Program-made: the position numbers and the translations under genes
Assembly: GCA_024102665.1 (NCBI GenBank)
Contig: JAGFJP010000103.1
Coordinates: 62,001-126,000, forward strand
Direction: 5' to 3'
From: Thiogranum sp.
GTDB lineage: Bacteria; Pseudomonadota; Gammaproteobacteria; DSM-19610
DNA length: 64,000 bases
The notes under the pieces: generated by a model
The model's database searches: none
Told to the model about the DNA's origin: nothing
What the model saw: only the letters and a program-made list of their open reading frames with translations
In this document: in pieces, positions 15,749-23,540 of the stretch
Layout: each line of letters begins with the position of its first letter
Position numbering within the stretch: position 1 is the first letter of the stretch

Positions 15749-17314
15749 TTGGGATTTCCTAGGCGAGTAAGGGAGCAGATACTTATAGACACTGCTAGGC
15801 ATTGTTGTGTCTGTCATCGATACAAAGGAGTTAAGGTAGAAGTCCACCATATTGAGCAGGAAGCTAATGGTGGTGAAAATACCTACGAGAATGCTATAGC
15901 CCTATGTTTTGATTGCCATGCCGATGCAGGACATTACAATCCGCATCACCCAAGAGGCACGAAGTTCTCACCAGAGGAACTGAGAAAAGCCAAAGAAAAA
16001 TGGATTGACTTGGTTGAACGCCATAATATCTCTCAGCCTAAAGTGCTTGATAGTTTTTATTGCAGGTACTTTATTGCTAAAAACTTCGAGCATTTAGTCG
16101 AGATCGCCGATGGCGATCTTGCACGGTTTCCTGTCGAAAACCCTTTATTGGTAAATAATTCAGTAATTGAGTCTCTTCGGAAGATTATCAGTAAGCATCC
16201 TCATACTTATAGACATGCTAATGCACGTGGCAGGGCCCTACCCAGCCTAGATGAGTACGCACACCTATATCCGGATGCGACTGTACCTGACACGTCAGAT
16301 GGGGGATTGTCATATTTTGAGACGGTTAGGACCCCATCAAGAGGAGAGTTAAAAGAGTTAGTAGGGGAGGATGGATTGCTAAGTATTATGCTCGATAGTG
16401 ACTTGTCTATCGAGCAAATAGCTATGGCGGTCGGGTATCGCGATGACTGCGGGGGGACGCCGTTACAAGAAGAATATGTCTTCAGAAAACTGTGGTGCTC
16501 GTTTCTTGCGGTTACCAATATATCCGGTAGCCCAAAAGCAATCCGATCACTTAGAAGTGCTCTTTTAGAGGGATCTGGGTTTAATGCCTTTGATGCGGCG
16601 AGCATCACAGAGAAAATAATTCCGCTACCCCGAGCCCCCGTTCCTCATAATGCGAGTGTTTTAATTCCTCTGGCTATTATATTGCCACCGTTTTCCCCGC
16701 TCCATAGCAATAGGTGGTCAGAGACATATGATTATGAGAGACATGTCCAAGTAGTCCGGCATGAAGGAGTATCAGGGGGTGATACAAGCGATATCTTGAC
16801 ATTTGGAGATAGAGTATTTCCGTGCTCTATTATTTATGACTTAGATGGAAACAATGTAGAGCAATCTATTCACGAATTTGATTTGAGCAATATGTACACT
16901 ATTGATCGGTTTTGGGAGTGCGGCTCATGTCCACACATATTTTTCAGAGCTGAAACTCTCTCGTACGCAAGAGAGCTCCTCGCTCATTGCTGCAAATCCA
17001 TTGGTGCCGAAAGCTTCAGCATTCCGGAAGGTGTAGATGAATTGATAATAGCTGAAATTGAAGATGAGACGACCGAACTAATATCAATATCAATTAACGG
17101 TGTTGTCGTTCGTGAAAATACATTCCTCACAAAAGGCAAGTACCTTGCACTTCCCGTAACCCCGGGAGATCACGTAAGGGTTGTCGGTCAGTACACTCCT
17201 GTGGCCGATGGCATGAAGGATGGCCTTCATGGGATTATGCGGAACGAACTTGTAGGTGAGTTTTTGAATTGGGCCAATCGAGGACTAACGAATACTTACA
17301 CTCGGACAACCTAG
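15749..17314 (+). CDS. HNH nuclease fused to a large domain of unknown function
   Basis: 521 residues from a TTG start behind AGGAG, 28 bases after the core site at 15720. Residues 1-85 form a zinc HNH module: C19-x2-C22, VEVHHIEQEANGG with the catalytic His pair at 33-34, N48, and C53-x2-C56-H57. The remaining 430 residues match no family I recognise. They include a predicted beta-rich end (ISINGVVVRENTF, LALPVTPGDHVRVVG). In other defence proteins an N-terminal HNH nuclease is controlled by a C-terminal sensor, as in HNH-SAVED Cap5, but no SAVED motif is visible. The gene probably began as a third cassette. The product is likely a DNA-cutting effector with an unknown trigger. Confidence 0.78.
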   Translation: MGFPRRVREQILIDTARHCCVCHRYKGVKVEVHHIEQEANGGENTYENAIALCFDCHADAGHYNPHHPRGTKFSPEELRKAKEKWIDLVERHNISQPKVLDSFYCRYFIAKNFEHLVEIADGDLARFPVENPLLVNNSVIESLRKIISKHPHTYRHANARGRALPSLDEYAHLYPDATVPDTSDGGLSYFETVRTPSRGELKELVGEDGLLSIMLDSDLSIEQIAMAVGYRDDCGGTPLQEEYVFRKLWCSFLAVTNISGSPKAIRSLRSALLEGSGFNAFDAASITEKIIPLPRAPVPHNASVLIPLAIILPPFSPLHSNRWSETYDYERHVQVVRHEGVSGGDTSDILTFGDRVFPCSIIYDLDGNNVEQSIHEFDLSNMYTIDRFWECGSCPHIFFRAETLSYARELLAHCCKSIGAESFSIPEGVDELIIAEIEDETTELISISINGVVVRENTFLTKGKYLALPVTPGDHVRVVGQYTPVADGMKDGLHGIMRNELVGEFLNWANRGLTNTYTRTT

Positions 17315-17347
17315 AAATATGCTACTTCGCTTTGTGTTTCTAGGTTG
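17307..17347. repeat. 11-bp inverted repeat at the HNH gene stop, possible degenerate attC
   Basis: CAACCTAGAAA (17307-17317) and TTTCTAGGTTG (17337-17347) are perfect complements around a 19-base loop. The left arm contains the stop codon, as in the two attC sites upstream. A GTTAATG lies at 17372-17366 downstream (GGCGTTAATG), but no R'' complementary to the expected TTAGGC start is found. It may be a decayed attC or a terminator without a T-run. Confidence 0.45.
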
Positions 17348-17373
17348 CCAGTGAAATAGGCGTTAATGTTCTT

Positions 17374-17661
17374 TTGTCTTTTCTGCGGTCTGCTGAATGC
17401 CCGAAAGTGGCCGAACCCGGTATTACATGGAACTCTTATGCGACTTCTCTAACAGACGGGGTTCGACCCATTTCGGTCATTCGGCACCCTTCGTTGCCTC
17501 TCTGCTTACTATTGCTCCCAGATCAGTATATCGCCAGCTTGTTTTACGAACCGAATTCTAATAGCGTCCTGATAGTCACCAAGAATATTGCGATTATCAA
17601 AAAACTCATAAATACGATTTGGCTGACGGGAGGTTGGCTATGGATAATCCTTGGACCATAG
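17374..17661 (+). CDS. Uncertain 95-residue frame between the HNH and membrane genes
   Basis: This frame starts with TTG and has no ribosome-binding site that I can see. The product has a hydrophobic patch in the middle (LCLLLLPDQYIASLF) and no known motif. It overlaps the following gene's start by 22 bases. Nothing else coding is visible between 17348 and 17639, so the stretch may be non-coding or decayed cassette sequence. Confidence 0.2.
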   Translation: MSFLRSAECPKVAEPGITWNSYATSLTDGVRPISVIRHPSLPLCLLLLPDQYIASLFYEPNSNSVLIVTKNIAIIKKLINTIWLTGGWLWIILGP

Positions 17662-18242
17662 GTATCGGGTGCTCATTAATTGCCGCAGCTATTTGGTATT
17701 TTCTTGAAAAGGTCTTTCGGCGGCTTGCTGATCGGTCTGGCCAGATCACAGCATCTAATTGGAAGATCAGGGTTTTCGCCATTATTGTGAGCACTCTATT
17801 GTTTATGTTTGGGAATATCCTTCAGCCTGCAGTGCAAGAACTACTGGAACCTGACCATATTCACTGGAATCTAATCAAATTAATGCGAGAGCATCTTCCG
17901 GGAACATTGCTTCTCTTGCTCTTTGTGGGTGGTTTGCTGCCCGGAATAATCACTGGCCTAGGTGCCGCTAAAGGCCGCTCTCTGAATCAACGTATTTGGT
18001 TCGGAATAAGTTCTGCGGTAATTGCTTTAGTAATTCTTGATACAGTGGCCTTTTTTCACAACCGCAACTCATTTCTACAATCAGAAGTCGTCGAATTCAG
18101 AGCAATGGCTGATTTCGGCAACTATTATTTTTCCCTATTGAGCAACGTATTTGGTGGAGTTGTAGCCGGGCTTGTTGTTGGTTCTGCCACACATCTTTTC
18201 GCCTGTGCGCTGTCCGATAGCCAAATTAATGAACAAGGCTAA
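17640..18242 (+). CDS. Small multi-pass membrane protein of unknown function
   Basis: 200 residues from the ATG at 17640, with GGGAGG seven bases upstream. About five hydrophobic segments are visible: residues 5-24, 45-65, 95-118, 123-145 and 165-190. Glycine-rich turns (GLLPGIITGLGAAKG, FGGVVAGLVVGSATHLF) resemble a small channel or transporter core, but no family is recognised. It is the last gene before the dif region and is AT-rich like the cassettes, but no attC follows it. It could be the cargo of a cassette that lost its attC, or part of the native flank. Confidence 0.7.
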   Translation: MDNPWTIGIGCSLIAAAIWYFLEKVFRRLADRSGQITASNWKIRVFAIIVSTLLFMFGNILQPAVQELLEPDHIHWNLIKLMREHLPGTLLLLLFVGGLLPGIITGLGAAKGRSLNQRIWFGISSAVIALVILDTVAFFHNRNSFLQSEVVEFRAMADFGNYYFSLLSNVFGGVVAGLVVGSATHLFACALSDSQINEQG

Positions 18243-18606
18243 TACATAATAAATACGGGCCTACTCGAGATGTACGCCTTTCGTGGTGTAGTAATCTCCG
18301 AGATCCTGAACGTTTTATTTGGCTGTTCTCGGTAGGACAGACTAACTGTTTTTACCGGCTACTTCTGCGGTATCTCAGGCCTTCCCGCGATCATCGGGAA
18401 GGTCGCTTTGTGGCCGACAGTCGCCGATCAGGATGTCCGGTAACGCTGAGACGAGGATTGGAAGCACATCAGCCATTTTTGTCATAAAATAGGTTAGCAT
18501 AAGCACGTAACTCATTGACGTGCCGGATTCTCACGCTATCCGACATTCTCAAATTGGATGCCGATCCACAGGTTGGTCGCGGGATTCATTCAGTCTCGTG
18601 TACACA
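18243..18606. other. Non-coding stretch between island and dif
   Basis: No credible gene is visible. The stretch holds a stem-loop at 18380-18402 and AT-rich patches near 18486-18512. The change from AT-rich island sequence to core sequence occurs within it, but I find no clear direct repeat marking an integration boundary. Confidence 0.5.
18380..18402. repeat. Stem-loop in the pre-dif region
   Basis: CCTTCCCG (18380-18387) and CGGGAAGG (18395-18402) form a perfect 8-bp stem with a 7-base loop. No T-run follows on either strand, so a terminator role is not supported. Confidence 0.45.
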
Positions 18607-18634
18607 ATTTAACATAATATACATTATGCGTACT
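18607..18634 (-). other. dif: Chromosome dimer resolution site dif
   Basis: Read on the minus strand, the site is AGTACGCATAA (XerC arm), TGTATA (centre), TTATGTTAAAT (XerD arm). It matches E. coli dif as I remember it at 26 of 28 positions, both differences being in the outer XerC arm. XerC and XerD resolve chromosome dimers here at the end of replication. The site places the window at the terminus and makes the adjoining island a candidate for Xer-assisted integration. Confidence 0.9.
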
Positions 18635-18700
18635 CAGATATATGAATCCAGGCCGCCCCATACCGCCTGACACCTTCCACCGCGGTATGCGCTGACACCG

Positions 18701-19036
18701 TCAACCCGTGCTCCAGGCGCGCGGTCGCTGCATGCCGGCGATTTTGCAGGCCTGCTTCACGTAGCCATACGGAAACAGCCGGTAGAGATGATTCTTGGCG
18801 CTCTTCTTGTCGTCGTGGCCTTGCTCCTTGATCAGATAGTCCACGACGTGGCGTACATCGGGTGCCACGCGGTTCCTGGTCCAGTAACTGCGCATGAAGT
18901 GAAGAACCGGCCAATGGGCTTCGTCCAGCCGGATGCCTTCTTCTTCGGCCAGAGTTTGCGCCGCCGACGGATTCCAGCGTTCGGGATCGATCAGATAGCC
19001 TTCGGGATCGCGTGCCGTTCCTGTTTCGGTAGTCAT
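18701..19036 (-). CDS. DsrC/TusE-family protein keeping a single cysteine
   Basis: 111 residues from the ATG at 19036, which has GAGGAG six bases upstream. DsrC-family features are GYLIDPERWN near the N-terminus and LYRLFPYGYVKQACKIAGMQRP at the C-terminal arm. DsrC proteins carry persulfides on the penultimate cysteine (CysA) and use a second one (CysB). Here only the CKIAGM cysteine (CysB position) remains and the tail ends PRAWSTG. Sulfur-relay chemistry as in DsrC or TusE is therefore unlikely; a regulatory or sensing role is inferred. It is divergent from nnrS with a shared dyad at 19123-19139. A second such protein lies at 21453-21818. Confidence 0.85.
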   Translation of the reverse strand: MTTETGTARDPEGYLIDPERWNPSAAQTLAEEEGIRLDEAHWPVLHFMRSYWTRNRVAPDVRHVVDYLIKEQGHDDKKSAKNHLYRLFPYGYVKQACKIAGMQRPRAWSTG

Positions 19037-19122
19037 GACTGTCTCCTCGTTGAGCATCGACGGATATGACACCTATATCGGGTCACGCCGGCGACAGTCA
19101 AACGAGATTATTTGCTACGTAG

Positions 19123-19139
19123 TATCGATATCGACGATA
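19123..19139. promoter_or_regulatory. LysR-type operator candidate between dsrC-like gene and nnrS
   Basis: TATCG-N7-CGATA, a 17-bp dyad that contains a T-N11-A LysR core. The same arms and spacing occur at 21355-21371 next to the lysR gene. The site lies 86 bp from the dsrC-like start and 119 bp from nnrS. Confidence 0.6.
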
Positions 19140-19258
19140 CGACCTGGTACATGGTCGCTTGACCACGCGTAGCGACGCTCTGTTCCCGTGTTTGCCCGGG
19201 TCTATCGAAAGATGTATATTATATGCCGCTTTTAACAATTATGCCCCGGAGACTCCTT

Positions 19259-20458
19259 GTGGCCACGAACACCGCTGACCGTGCCTCCGTACACGACGGC
19301 CCGCGCATCGCGCTATTCGATCTCGGTTTCAGACCGTTCTTTCTGTTCGCAGGCATCGCCGCACTGCTGCTGGTGCCGTTGTGGGTATACGCCTACCTGT
19401 CAGGTCATCTGGACTTGGGCTATTACACTGCCGTCGCCTGGCACAGCCACGAGATGATTTTCGGCTACACCGTGGCGGTAATTGCAGGATTTCTGCTGAC
19501 TGCGGTGCGCAACTGGACCGGCATCGGAACACCGGGCGGCAAAGCCCTGGCGGGTCTGGTCGCACTCTGGCTGGCGGGCCGCATCGTACCGTTGTTTTCC
19601 GGCGTCGTACCACACTGGATGATTGCCGTGGTCGATACGGCGTTCCTCCCCGTCCTTGCTGTCACCCTGTCGGTGCCACTGCTGCGCAGCAGACAGAAGC
19701 ACAATCTGGTGTTCCTGATCGTGCTTGCCGCCCTGACCGCGGCAAACATCATGGTGCATCTGCAGGCGCTGGGCTTGATGCAAACGACAGCTGCGCGCGG
19801 CGTCCATTCCGCTGTCTATCTCATCGTATTTCTGATCGTGGTTCTCGGTGGACGAGTCATTCCTTTCTTCACCGAAAGAGGCATTGCCGGCGCCAGCACG
19901 CGGCAATGGAAACCCGTTGAGTATTTTGCTGCGGGCGCGTTGATCCTGTTGATGGTGCTGGATCTGGCGGGTGCTGCGCCACGCGCAGTTATCGTTATCG
20001 CGACACTGGCGGCGATCGCGCACGGTATCAGGCTGTCTGGCTGGTACCATAGGTCGATCTGGTCCGTGCCGCTGCTCTGGGTGTTGCACCTGGGTTATGC
20101 GTGGTTAGTGGCAGGCTTCCTGTTAAAGGCGTTGTCCGCGGCGGGACTGGTCAATCCGATGCTCGCTATTCATGCGTTCACAACCGCCGGCATCGGTACC
20201 ATCACGCTGGGCATGATGGCGCGTGTTTCGCTGGGACATACCGGACGCGCAATGCGCATCGGGCCTGCCATGGCCTGGGCTTTCGCGTTGGCCCATCTGG
20301 CGGGTGTTGCGCGGGTATTGCTGCCGATAGTGCTGCCTGCCGCTTATCCCGAATCGGTGGTACTGGCCGGAGCGCTCTGGAGCACTGCCTTTGCGATATT
20401 CGTGATCGCCTATGCCGGTGTATTGATCAGGCCGCGGGTTGACGGGCAACCCGGCTGA
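19259..20458 (+). CDS. nnrS: NnrS-family membrane protein (nitric oxide response)
   Basis: About 400 residues with roughly twelve hydrophobic segments. The opening FDLGFRPFFLFAG and the AVAWHSHEMIFGY stretch are NnrS hallmarks. NnrS is a haem- and copper-containing inner-membrane protein that eases nitrosative stress. I prefer the GTG at 19259, with GGAG seven bases upstream; in-frame ATGs at 19223 and 19241 would add 12 or 6 residues. It is divergent from a DsrC-like gene and faces the lysR gene tail to tail. The dyad at 19123-19139 suggests control by that regulator. Confidence 0.88.
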   Translation: MATNTADRASVHDGPRIALFDLGFRPFFLFAGIAALLLVPLWVYAYLSGHLDLGYYTAVAWHSHEMIFGYTVAVIAGFLLTAVRNWTGIGTPGGKALAGLVALWLAGRIVPLFSGVVPHWMIAVVDTAFLPVLAVTLSVPLLRSRQKHNLVFLIVLAALTAANIMVHLQALGLMQTTAARGVHSAVYLIVFLIVVLGGRVIPFFTERGIAGASTRQWKPVEYFAAGALILLMVLDLAGAAPRAVIVIATLAAIAHGIRLSGWYHRSIWSVPLLWVLHLGYAWLVAGFLLKALSAAGLVNPMLAIHAFTTAGIGTITLGMMARVSLGHTGRAMRIGPAMAWAFALAHLAGVARVLLPIVLPAAYPESVVLAGALWSTAFAIFVIAYAGVLIRPRVDGQPG

Positions 20459-20472
20459 CGCCCGGTACCCTG

Positions 20473-21333
20473 TCAGGTCGCCGCTGATCCATGAATTTCT
20501 CCCGCCAGTTCGCGCAGGCCATGGAGCGCCGTCTGCAATACCTCGCTGTCAGCCTCGCGTGCGAACACCATGTAGGCCGGATGGTCGAATTCGGGCCCGG
20601 TACTGACCCGAAACAGGCGGCCGTCGTCGATAAACGGCTGTGCCATGCGGATCGGCAGAAAACAGCTGCCGCCGTTGGCCAGGATCAACTGCACGCCGAG
20701 CCAGCCAATGTTGACGACCTGCGGCGGTCGCTCCAGGTCCGGGTAGCTCTCCCGGTGCTTGGCATAGAAGCCGGGGCCCCACTCCACGTATATGTAGTCG
20801 TCGTCGGGCCACTGGGTGTCGGACCGCGTGCTGACCAGCACCAGCGTCTCGTCGAACAGATGTTCGACCACCAGGCCGGGTGCGTGGCTGGGTGTGTACA
20901 TGAGTCCGATGTCCAGCGTGCCCTCGATCAGGCGCCGCATCAGATCTTCCTCGAAACCGATTTCACTGCGAATCGAAACATCGGCCGCCGCATTGCGCAT
21001 CCAGCCGACCCAGTGCGGCAGGAACCCTTCCCACAGTGCAATCCGCCCGCCTATACGGATGGTGGCGCGGTAGCGGCTGGGCAGACCGACGTCGTGCCTG
21101 GCTTGTTCCACTGTGAGTACCAGGGTCTTGGCGTGTTGCAGGAAGCGGCGTCCTGCTGCGGTCAGCGTGGCGCCGGCACGGTTGCGCACGAACAGCTTTG
21201 CGCCGAGATCGGCTTCCAGGTTCTGGATGCGCGCGCTGACAGTGGACTGGGTAACGTGCAACCGGTTGGCGGCCTCGAGGAAGCTTCCGTGGGCGGCAAT
21301 GGCGAGAAAGGTGCGGGCTTGATCGATGTCCAT
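20473..21333 (-). CDS. LysR-family transcriptional regulator
   Basis: About 286 residues from the ATG at 21333. The helix-turn-helix is at residues 5-60 (ARTFLAIAAHGSFLEAANRLHVTQSTVSARIQNLEADLGAKLFVR), followed by a periplasmic-binding-protein-like effector domain (IRIGGRIALWEGFLPHW, GTLDIGLMYTP). It is transcribed divergently from the dsrC-like/HPP/CBS genes. A T-N11-A dyad lies 22 bp upstream, so autoregulation is likely. An in-frame start at 21378 would include the dyad in the coding region and is less likely. The effector is unknown; its neighbours suggest nitrogen oxides or related stress. Confidence 0.88.
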   Translation of the reverse strand: MDIDQARTFLAIAAHGSFLEAANRLHVTQSTVSARIQNLEADLGAKLFVRNRAGATLTAAGRRFLQHAKTLVLTVEQARHDVGLPSRYRATIRIGGRIALWEGFLPHWVGWMRNAAADVSIRSEIGFEEDLMRRLIEGTLDIGLMYTPSHAPGLVVEHLFDETLVLVSTRSDTQWPDDDYIYVEWGPGFYAKHRESYPDLERPPQVVNIGWLGVQLILANGGSCFLPIRMAQPFIDDGRLFRVSTGPEFDHPAYMVFAREADSEVLQTALHGLRELAGEIHGSAAT

Positions 21334-21354
21334 GCCCCGGATATTACCTCGATA

Positions 21355-21371
21355 TATCGAACCTTTCGATA
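21355..21371. promoter_or_regulatory. LysR-type operator candidate upstream of lysR and the DsrC-like/HPP operon
   Basis: TATCG-N7-CGATA, in which ATCGAA-N3-TTCGAT is a perfect inner palindrome. It contains TCGAACCTTTCGA, a T-N11-A LysR core. It is shared in arms and spacing with 19123-19139 and sits between the divergent lysR and 21453 genes. Confidence 0.65.
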
Positions 21372-21452
21372 CCAGCATGCAATAAATATCGTTTGTTTGG
21401 CATTAGATTTGCCTTATATACTTCATTACACGTTGAATGACAGGAGACGGAA

Positions 21453-21818
21453 ATGTCGAGCGCCTGCGCTGCCCGAGCCCCCGAACACAGCACGCTGGAT
21501 CAGCTGGAACGCGATGAAGAAGGTTTCCTGCTCGATGCCCAGGACTGGCATCCGGGCCTGATCGATGCTTTCGCCGCCGAAGACGGTCTGGAGCTGACAC
21601 CGGAGCGGCGTGAGATTATCGACTACATACGGTCGTATTTCGAAAGCAATTTCAGCGTTCCGGAAGCACGCGTGCTGCTCAGGCACATGGAGACGATCTG
21701 GGGCAAGGACCGCGCCACGCGGCGTTATCTGTACAAGCTGTTCCCGCGCGGTTACGGCCAGCAGGCCTGCAAGATTGCCGGCATGCGCAAACCGCGCAAG
21801 TTGATGCTGGACGTCTAA
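21453..21818 (+). CDS. DsrC/TusE-family protein keeping a single cysteine (second copy)
   Basis: 121 residues. It shares with the 18701-19036 protein the EGFLLDAQDWHP opening, the IRSYFESNFSVPEARVLLRHM core and the YLYKLFPRGYGQQACKIAGMRKP arm. The arm cysteine is present, but the tail ends RKLMLDV with no penultimate cysteine. It is the first gene of an apparent operon with the HPP and CBS genes, eight bases before the former. The start has CAGGAGACGG upstream. With a second copy divergent from nnrS, a shared regulatory or redox-sensing role is more likely than sulfur transfer; this is inference. Confidence 0.85.
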   Translation: MSSACAARAPEHSTLDQLERDEEGFLLDAQDWHPGLIDAFAAEDGLELTPERREIIDYIRSYFESNFSVPEARVLLRHMETIWGKDRATRRYLYKLFPRGYGQQACKIAGMRKPRKLMLDV

Positions 21819-21826
21819 CCCACCCC

Positions 21827-22825
21827 ATGCGCAATTTCATCAGCGCCCTGCGCAGCTTCGCGGGGCTGGGCATCAATCGTACCGGTCACCTGGAAAAGTG
21901 GCTGTCGGCTGCCGGCGGTCTGGCCGGCATATCGGGCGTGATACTCATCAGCGAGGCTTATTTGGGATTCAACGGCAGCGCCGGGCTGGTCGCGTCCATG
22001 GGCGCTTCCGCCGTATTGCTGTTTGCAGTGCCTCACGGTCCCCTGTCGCAGCCCTGGCCGGTGCTTGGCGGGCACCTGGTTTCGGCTGTCATCGGTGTTG
22101 CCTGCGCAAAGCTGATTGCGCAACCGATGCTGGGTGGCGCGGCGGCGGTAGGCCTTGCCATCGGCGCCATGCATTACCTGCGCTGCATTCACCCGCCGGG
22201 CGGTGCGACTGCGCTGACGGCTGTCGCCGGTGGCGAGGCGGTACATGCACTGGGCTTTCACTATGTCCTCACACCCGTGTTGATGAACGTGATGGTCATA
22301 TTATTTGTGGCGATCCTGTTCAACTTTCCGTTTGCGTGGCGTCGCTACCCGGCGGCCTGGGTACGCACCAGGCACGAGCCCACCACGTCGGCAGACAATG
22401 AGCAGGCCGTCCCGGCGGTATTTTCCCGCGAAGAACTCACCGCCGCCGCGGGCGCGATCGACACAACATCGAACATCGGCACGGATGATCTGGACACAGT
22501 GTGCGACCTGGCGCAATGCAACGCCGAAGCGCGAGGCATGGATGCGGCGGATATCCGTCTGGGCGGTTACTACTGCAACGGGGAATTCGGCGAGCGCTGG
22601 CAGGTGCGGCGGGTGATCGATGGCGCGGCCGGCGATGCCGGCGAATCCCCGGCGGACGAGGCAATAACCTTCACCGTGGTCGCCGGCGCCGGGCGCCGTC
22701 ACACCTGTGCCACCACCCGCGCGGACTTCGCGGCCTGGGCGCGTTACGAAGTCCGCCTGAACGAAAGCTCCTGGCAGCGCGTCGATGTTCCGTCCCGCCC
22801 TCTCGCGAGCGGCGACGCTGCCTGA
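21827..22825 (+). CDS. HPP-family membrane protein with extra C-terminal domain
   Basis: 332 residues. Residues 20-180 are the HPP family core, with four to five membrane segments and the RCIHPPGGATAL signature. HPP proteins include a plant chloroplast nitrite transporter, which fits the neighbouring nnrS. Residues 185-332 form a soluble extension (for example CNGEFGERWQVRRVIDG) that I cannot assign. In some HPP proteins the C-terminus carries CBS domains, but here these are encoded by the next gene. Same operon as the DsrC-like gene upstream. Confidence 0.82.
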   Translation: MRNFISALRSFAGLGINRTGHLEKWLSAAGGLAGISGVILISEAYLGFNGSAGLVASMGASAVLLFAVPHGPLSQPWPVLGGHLVSAVIGVACAKLIAQPMLGGAAAVGLAIGAMHYLRCIHPPGGATALTAVAGGEAVHALGFHYVLTPVLMNVMVILFVAILFNFPFAWRRYPAAWVRTRHEPTTSADNEQAVPAVFSREELTAAAGAIDTTSNIGTDDLDTVCDLAQCNAEARGMDAADIRLGGYYCNGEFGERWQVRRVIDGAAGDAGESPADEAITFTVVAGAGRRHTCATTRADFAAWARYEVRLNESSWQRVDVPSRPLASGDAA

Positions 22826-22848
22826 ACCTGTTGCAAGGGAGATGATCC

Positions 22849-23475
22849 ATGAGCAAGTCACACCGATCCCGACCCGGTCGCACTGATTTCCAGAAAGCCC
22901 TGCAGAGCATGGATACCTACATCGATATCACGGTGGATGATCTCATGGAACTGGCCGGACGCGCCGAGGAGCACGCCGCACGGCGCGCCGCGGAAACCCT
23001 GCGCGTGACCAACGTGATGAGCCAGCCGGTGCGCACGGTGCGCCCGCAGACGTCCCTGTCCGATGCCGCGCACCTGATGGTCAGCGAAGGCATCAGCGGG
23101 TTGCCGGTGGTCGACGACGACCAGCATCTCGTCGGTATTATTACGGAGGCCGACTTTTTGCGCGCCCTCGGCGTACCCGCGCATCAGCCGCACCACAGTC
23201 TATGGCAAACCCTGGAATCCTTGTTCAGTCACCTGTCCCGCCACGGCGAACTCGAGGCGCCGGACGACCCGGTGGGCGAGCACATGGTGCACGAGGTGGT
23301 CAGCATCGGGCCTGAACAGGATCTGCACGATGTCATCCAGGCGATGAAACAGCACCGGGTCAAGCGCGTGGTTGTCTGTGACGGCGAACGCCGGGTACTC
23401 GGCATGGTGACCCGATCCGACCTGGTGCGTGTGTTTTTCGACCGCTATACGCAGGGTATTGGTGATTCGCGCTGA
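22849..23475 (+). CDS. CBS-domain pair protein
   Basis: 208 residues with two CBS domains, at about 45-105 (VTNVMSQPVRTVRPQTSLSDAAHLMVSEGISGLPVVDD) and 140-205 (VGEHMVHEVVSIGPEQDLHDVIQAMKQHRVKRVVVCDG). CBS pairs bind adenosine nucleotides and control attached or partner proteins. It is separated by 23 bases from the HPP gene and probably regulates it, since HPP and CBS are fused in other proteins. The ATG has AAGGGAG upstream. Confidence 0.85.
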   Translation: MSKSHRSRPGRTDFQKALQSMDTYIDITVDDLMELAGRAEEHAARRAAETLRVTNVMSQPVRTVRPQTSLSDAAHLMVSEGISGLPVVDDDQHLVGIITEADFLRALGVPAHQPHHSLWQTLESLFSHLSRHGELEAPDDPVGEHMVHEVVSIGPEQDLHDVIQAMKQHRVKRVVVCDGERRVLGMVTRSDLVRVFFDRYTQGIGDSR

Positions 23476-23540
23476 AATGCCACAGGCTGATTGAGGCGAA
23501 TGCCGGAGTTCGCGAACCACGTTACGCCTGTCGGCCGGGA

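Noticed and set aside
15749-17314. Cap5-type HNH-SAVED effector of CBASS
   Set aside because: The N-terminus is HNH, but I see no SAVED motif, and no nucleotide cyclase gene is nearby.
18380-18402. Rho-independent terminator in the pre-dif region
   Set aside because: There is a strong stem, but no T-run on either strand.
20491-21561. Plus-strand open frame of 356 codons over the lysR gene
   Set aside because: The minus strand encodes a clear LysR protein. The plus frame has no family features and would destroy the regulator.
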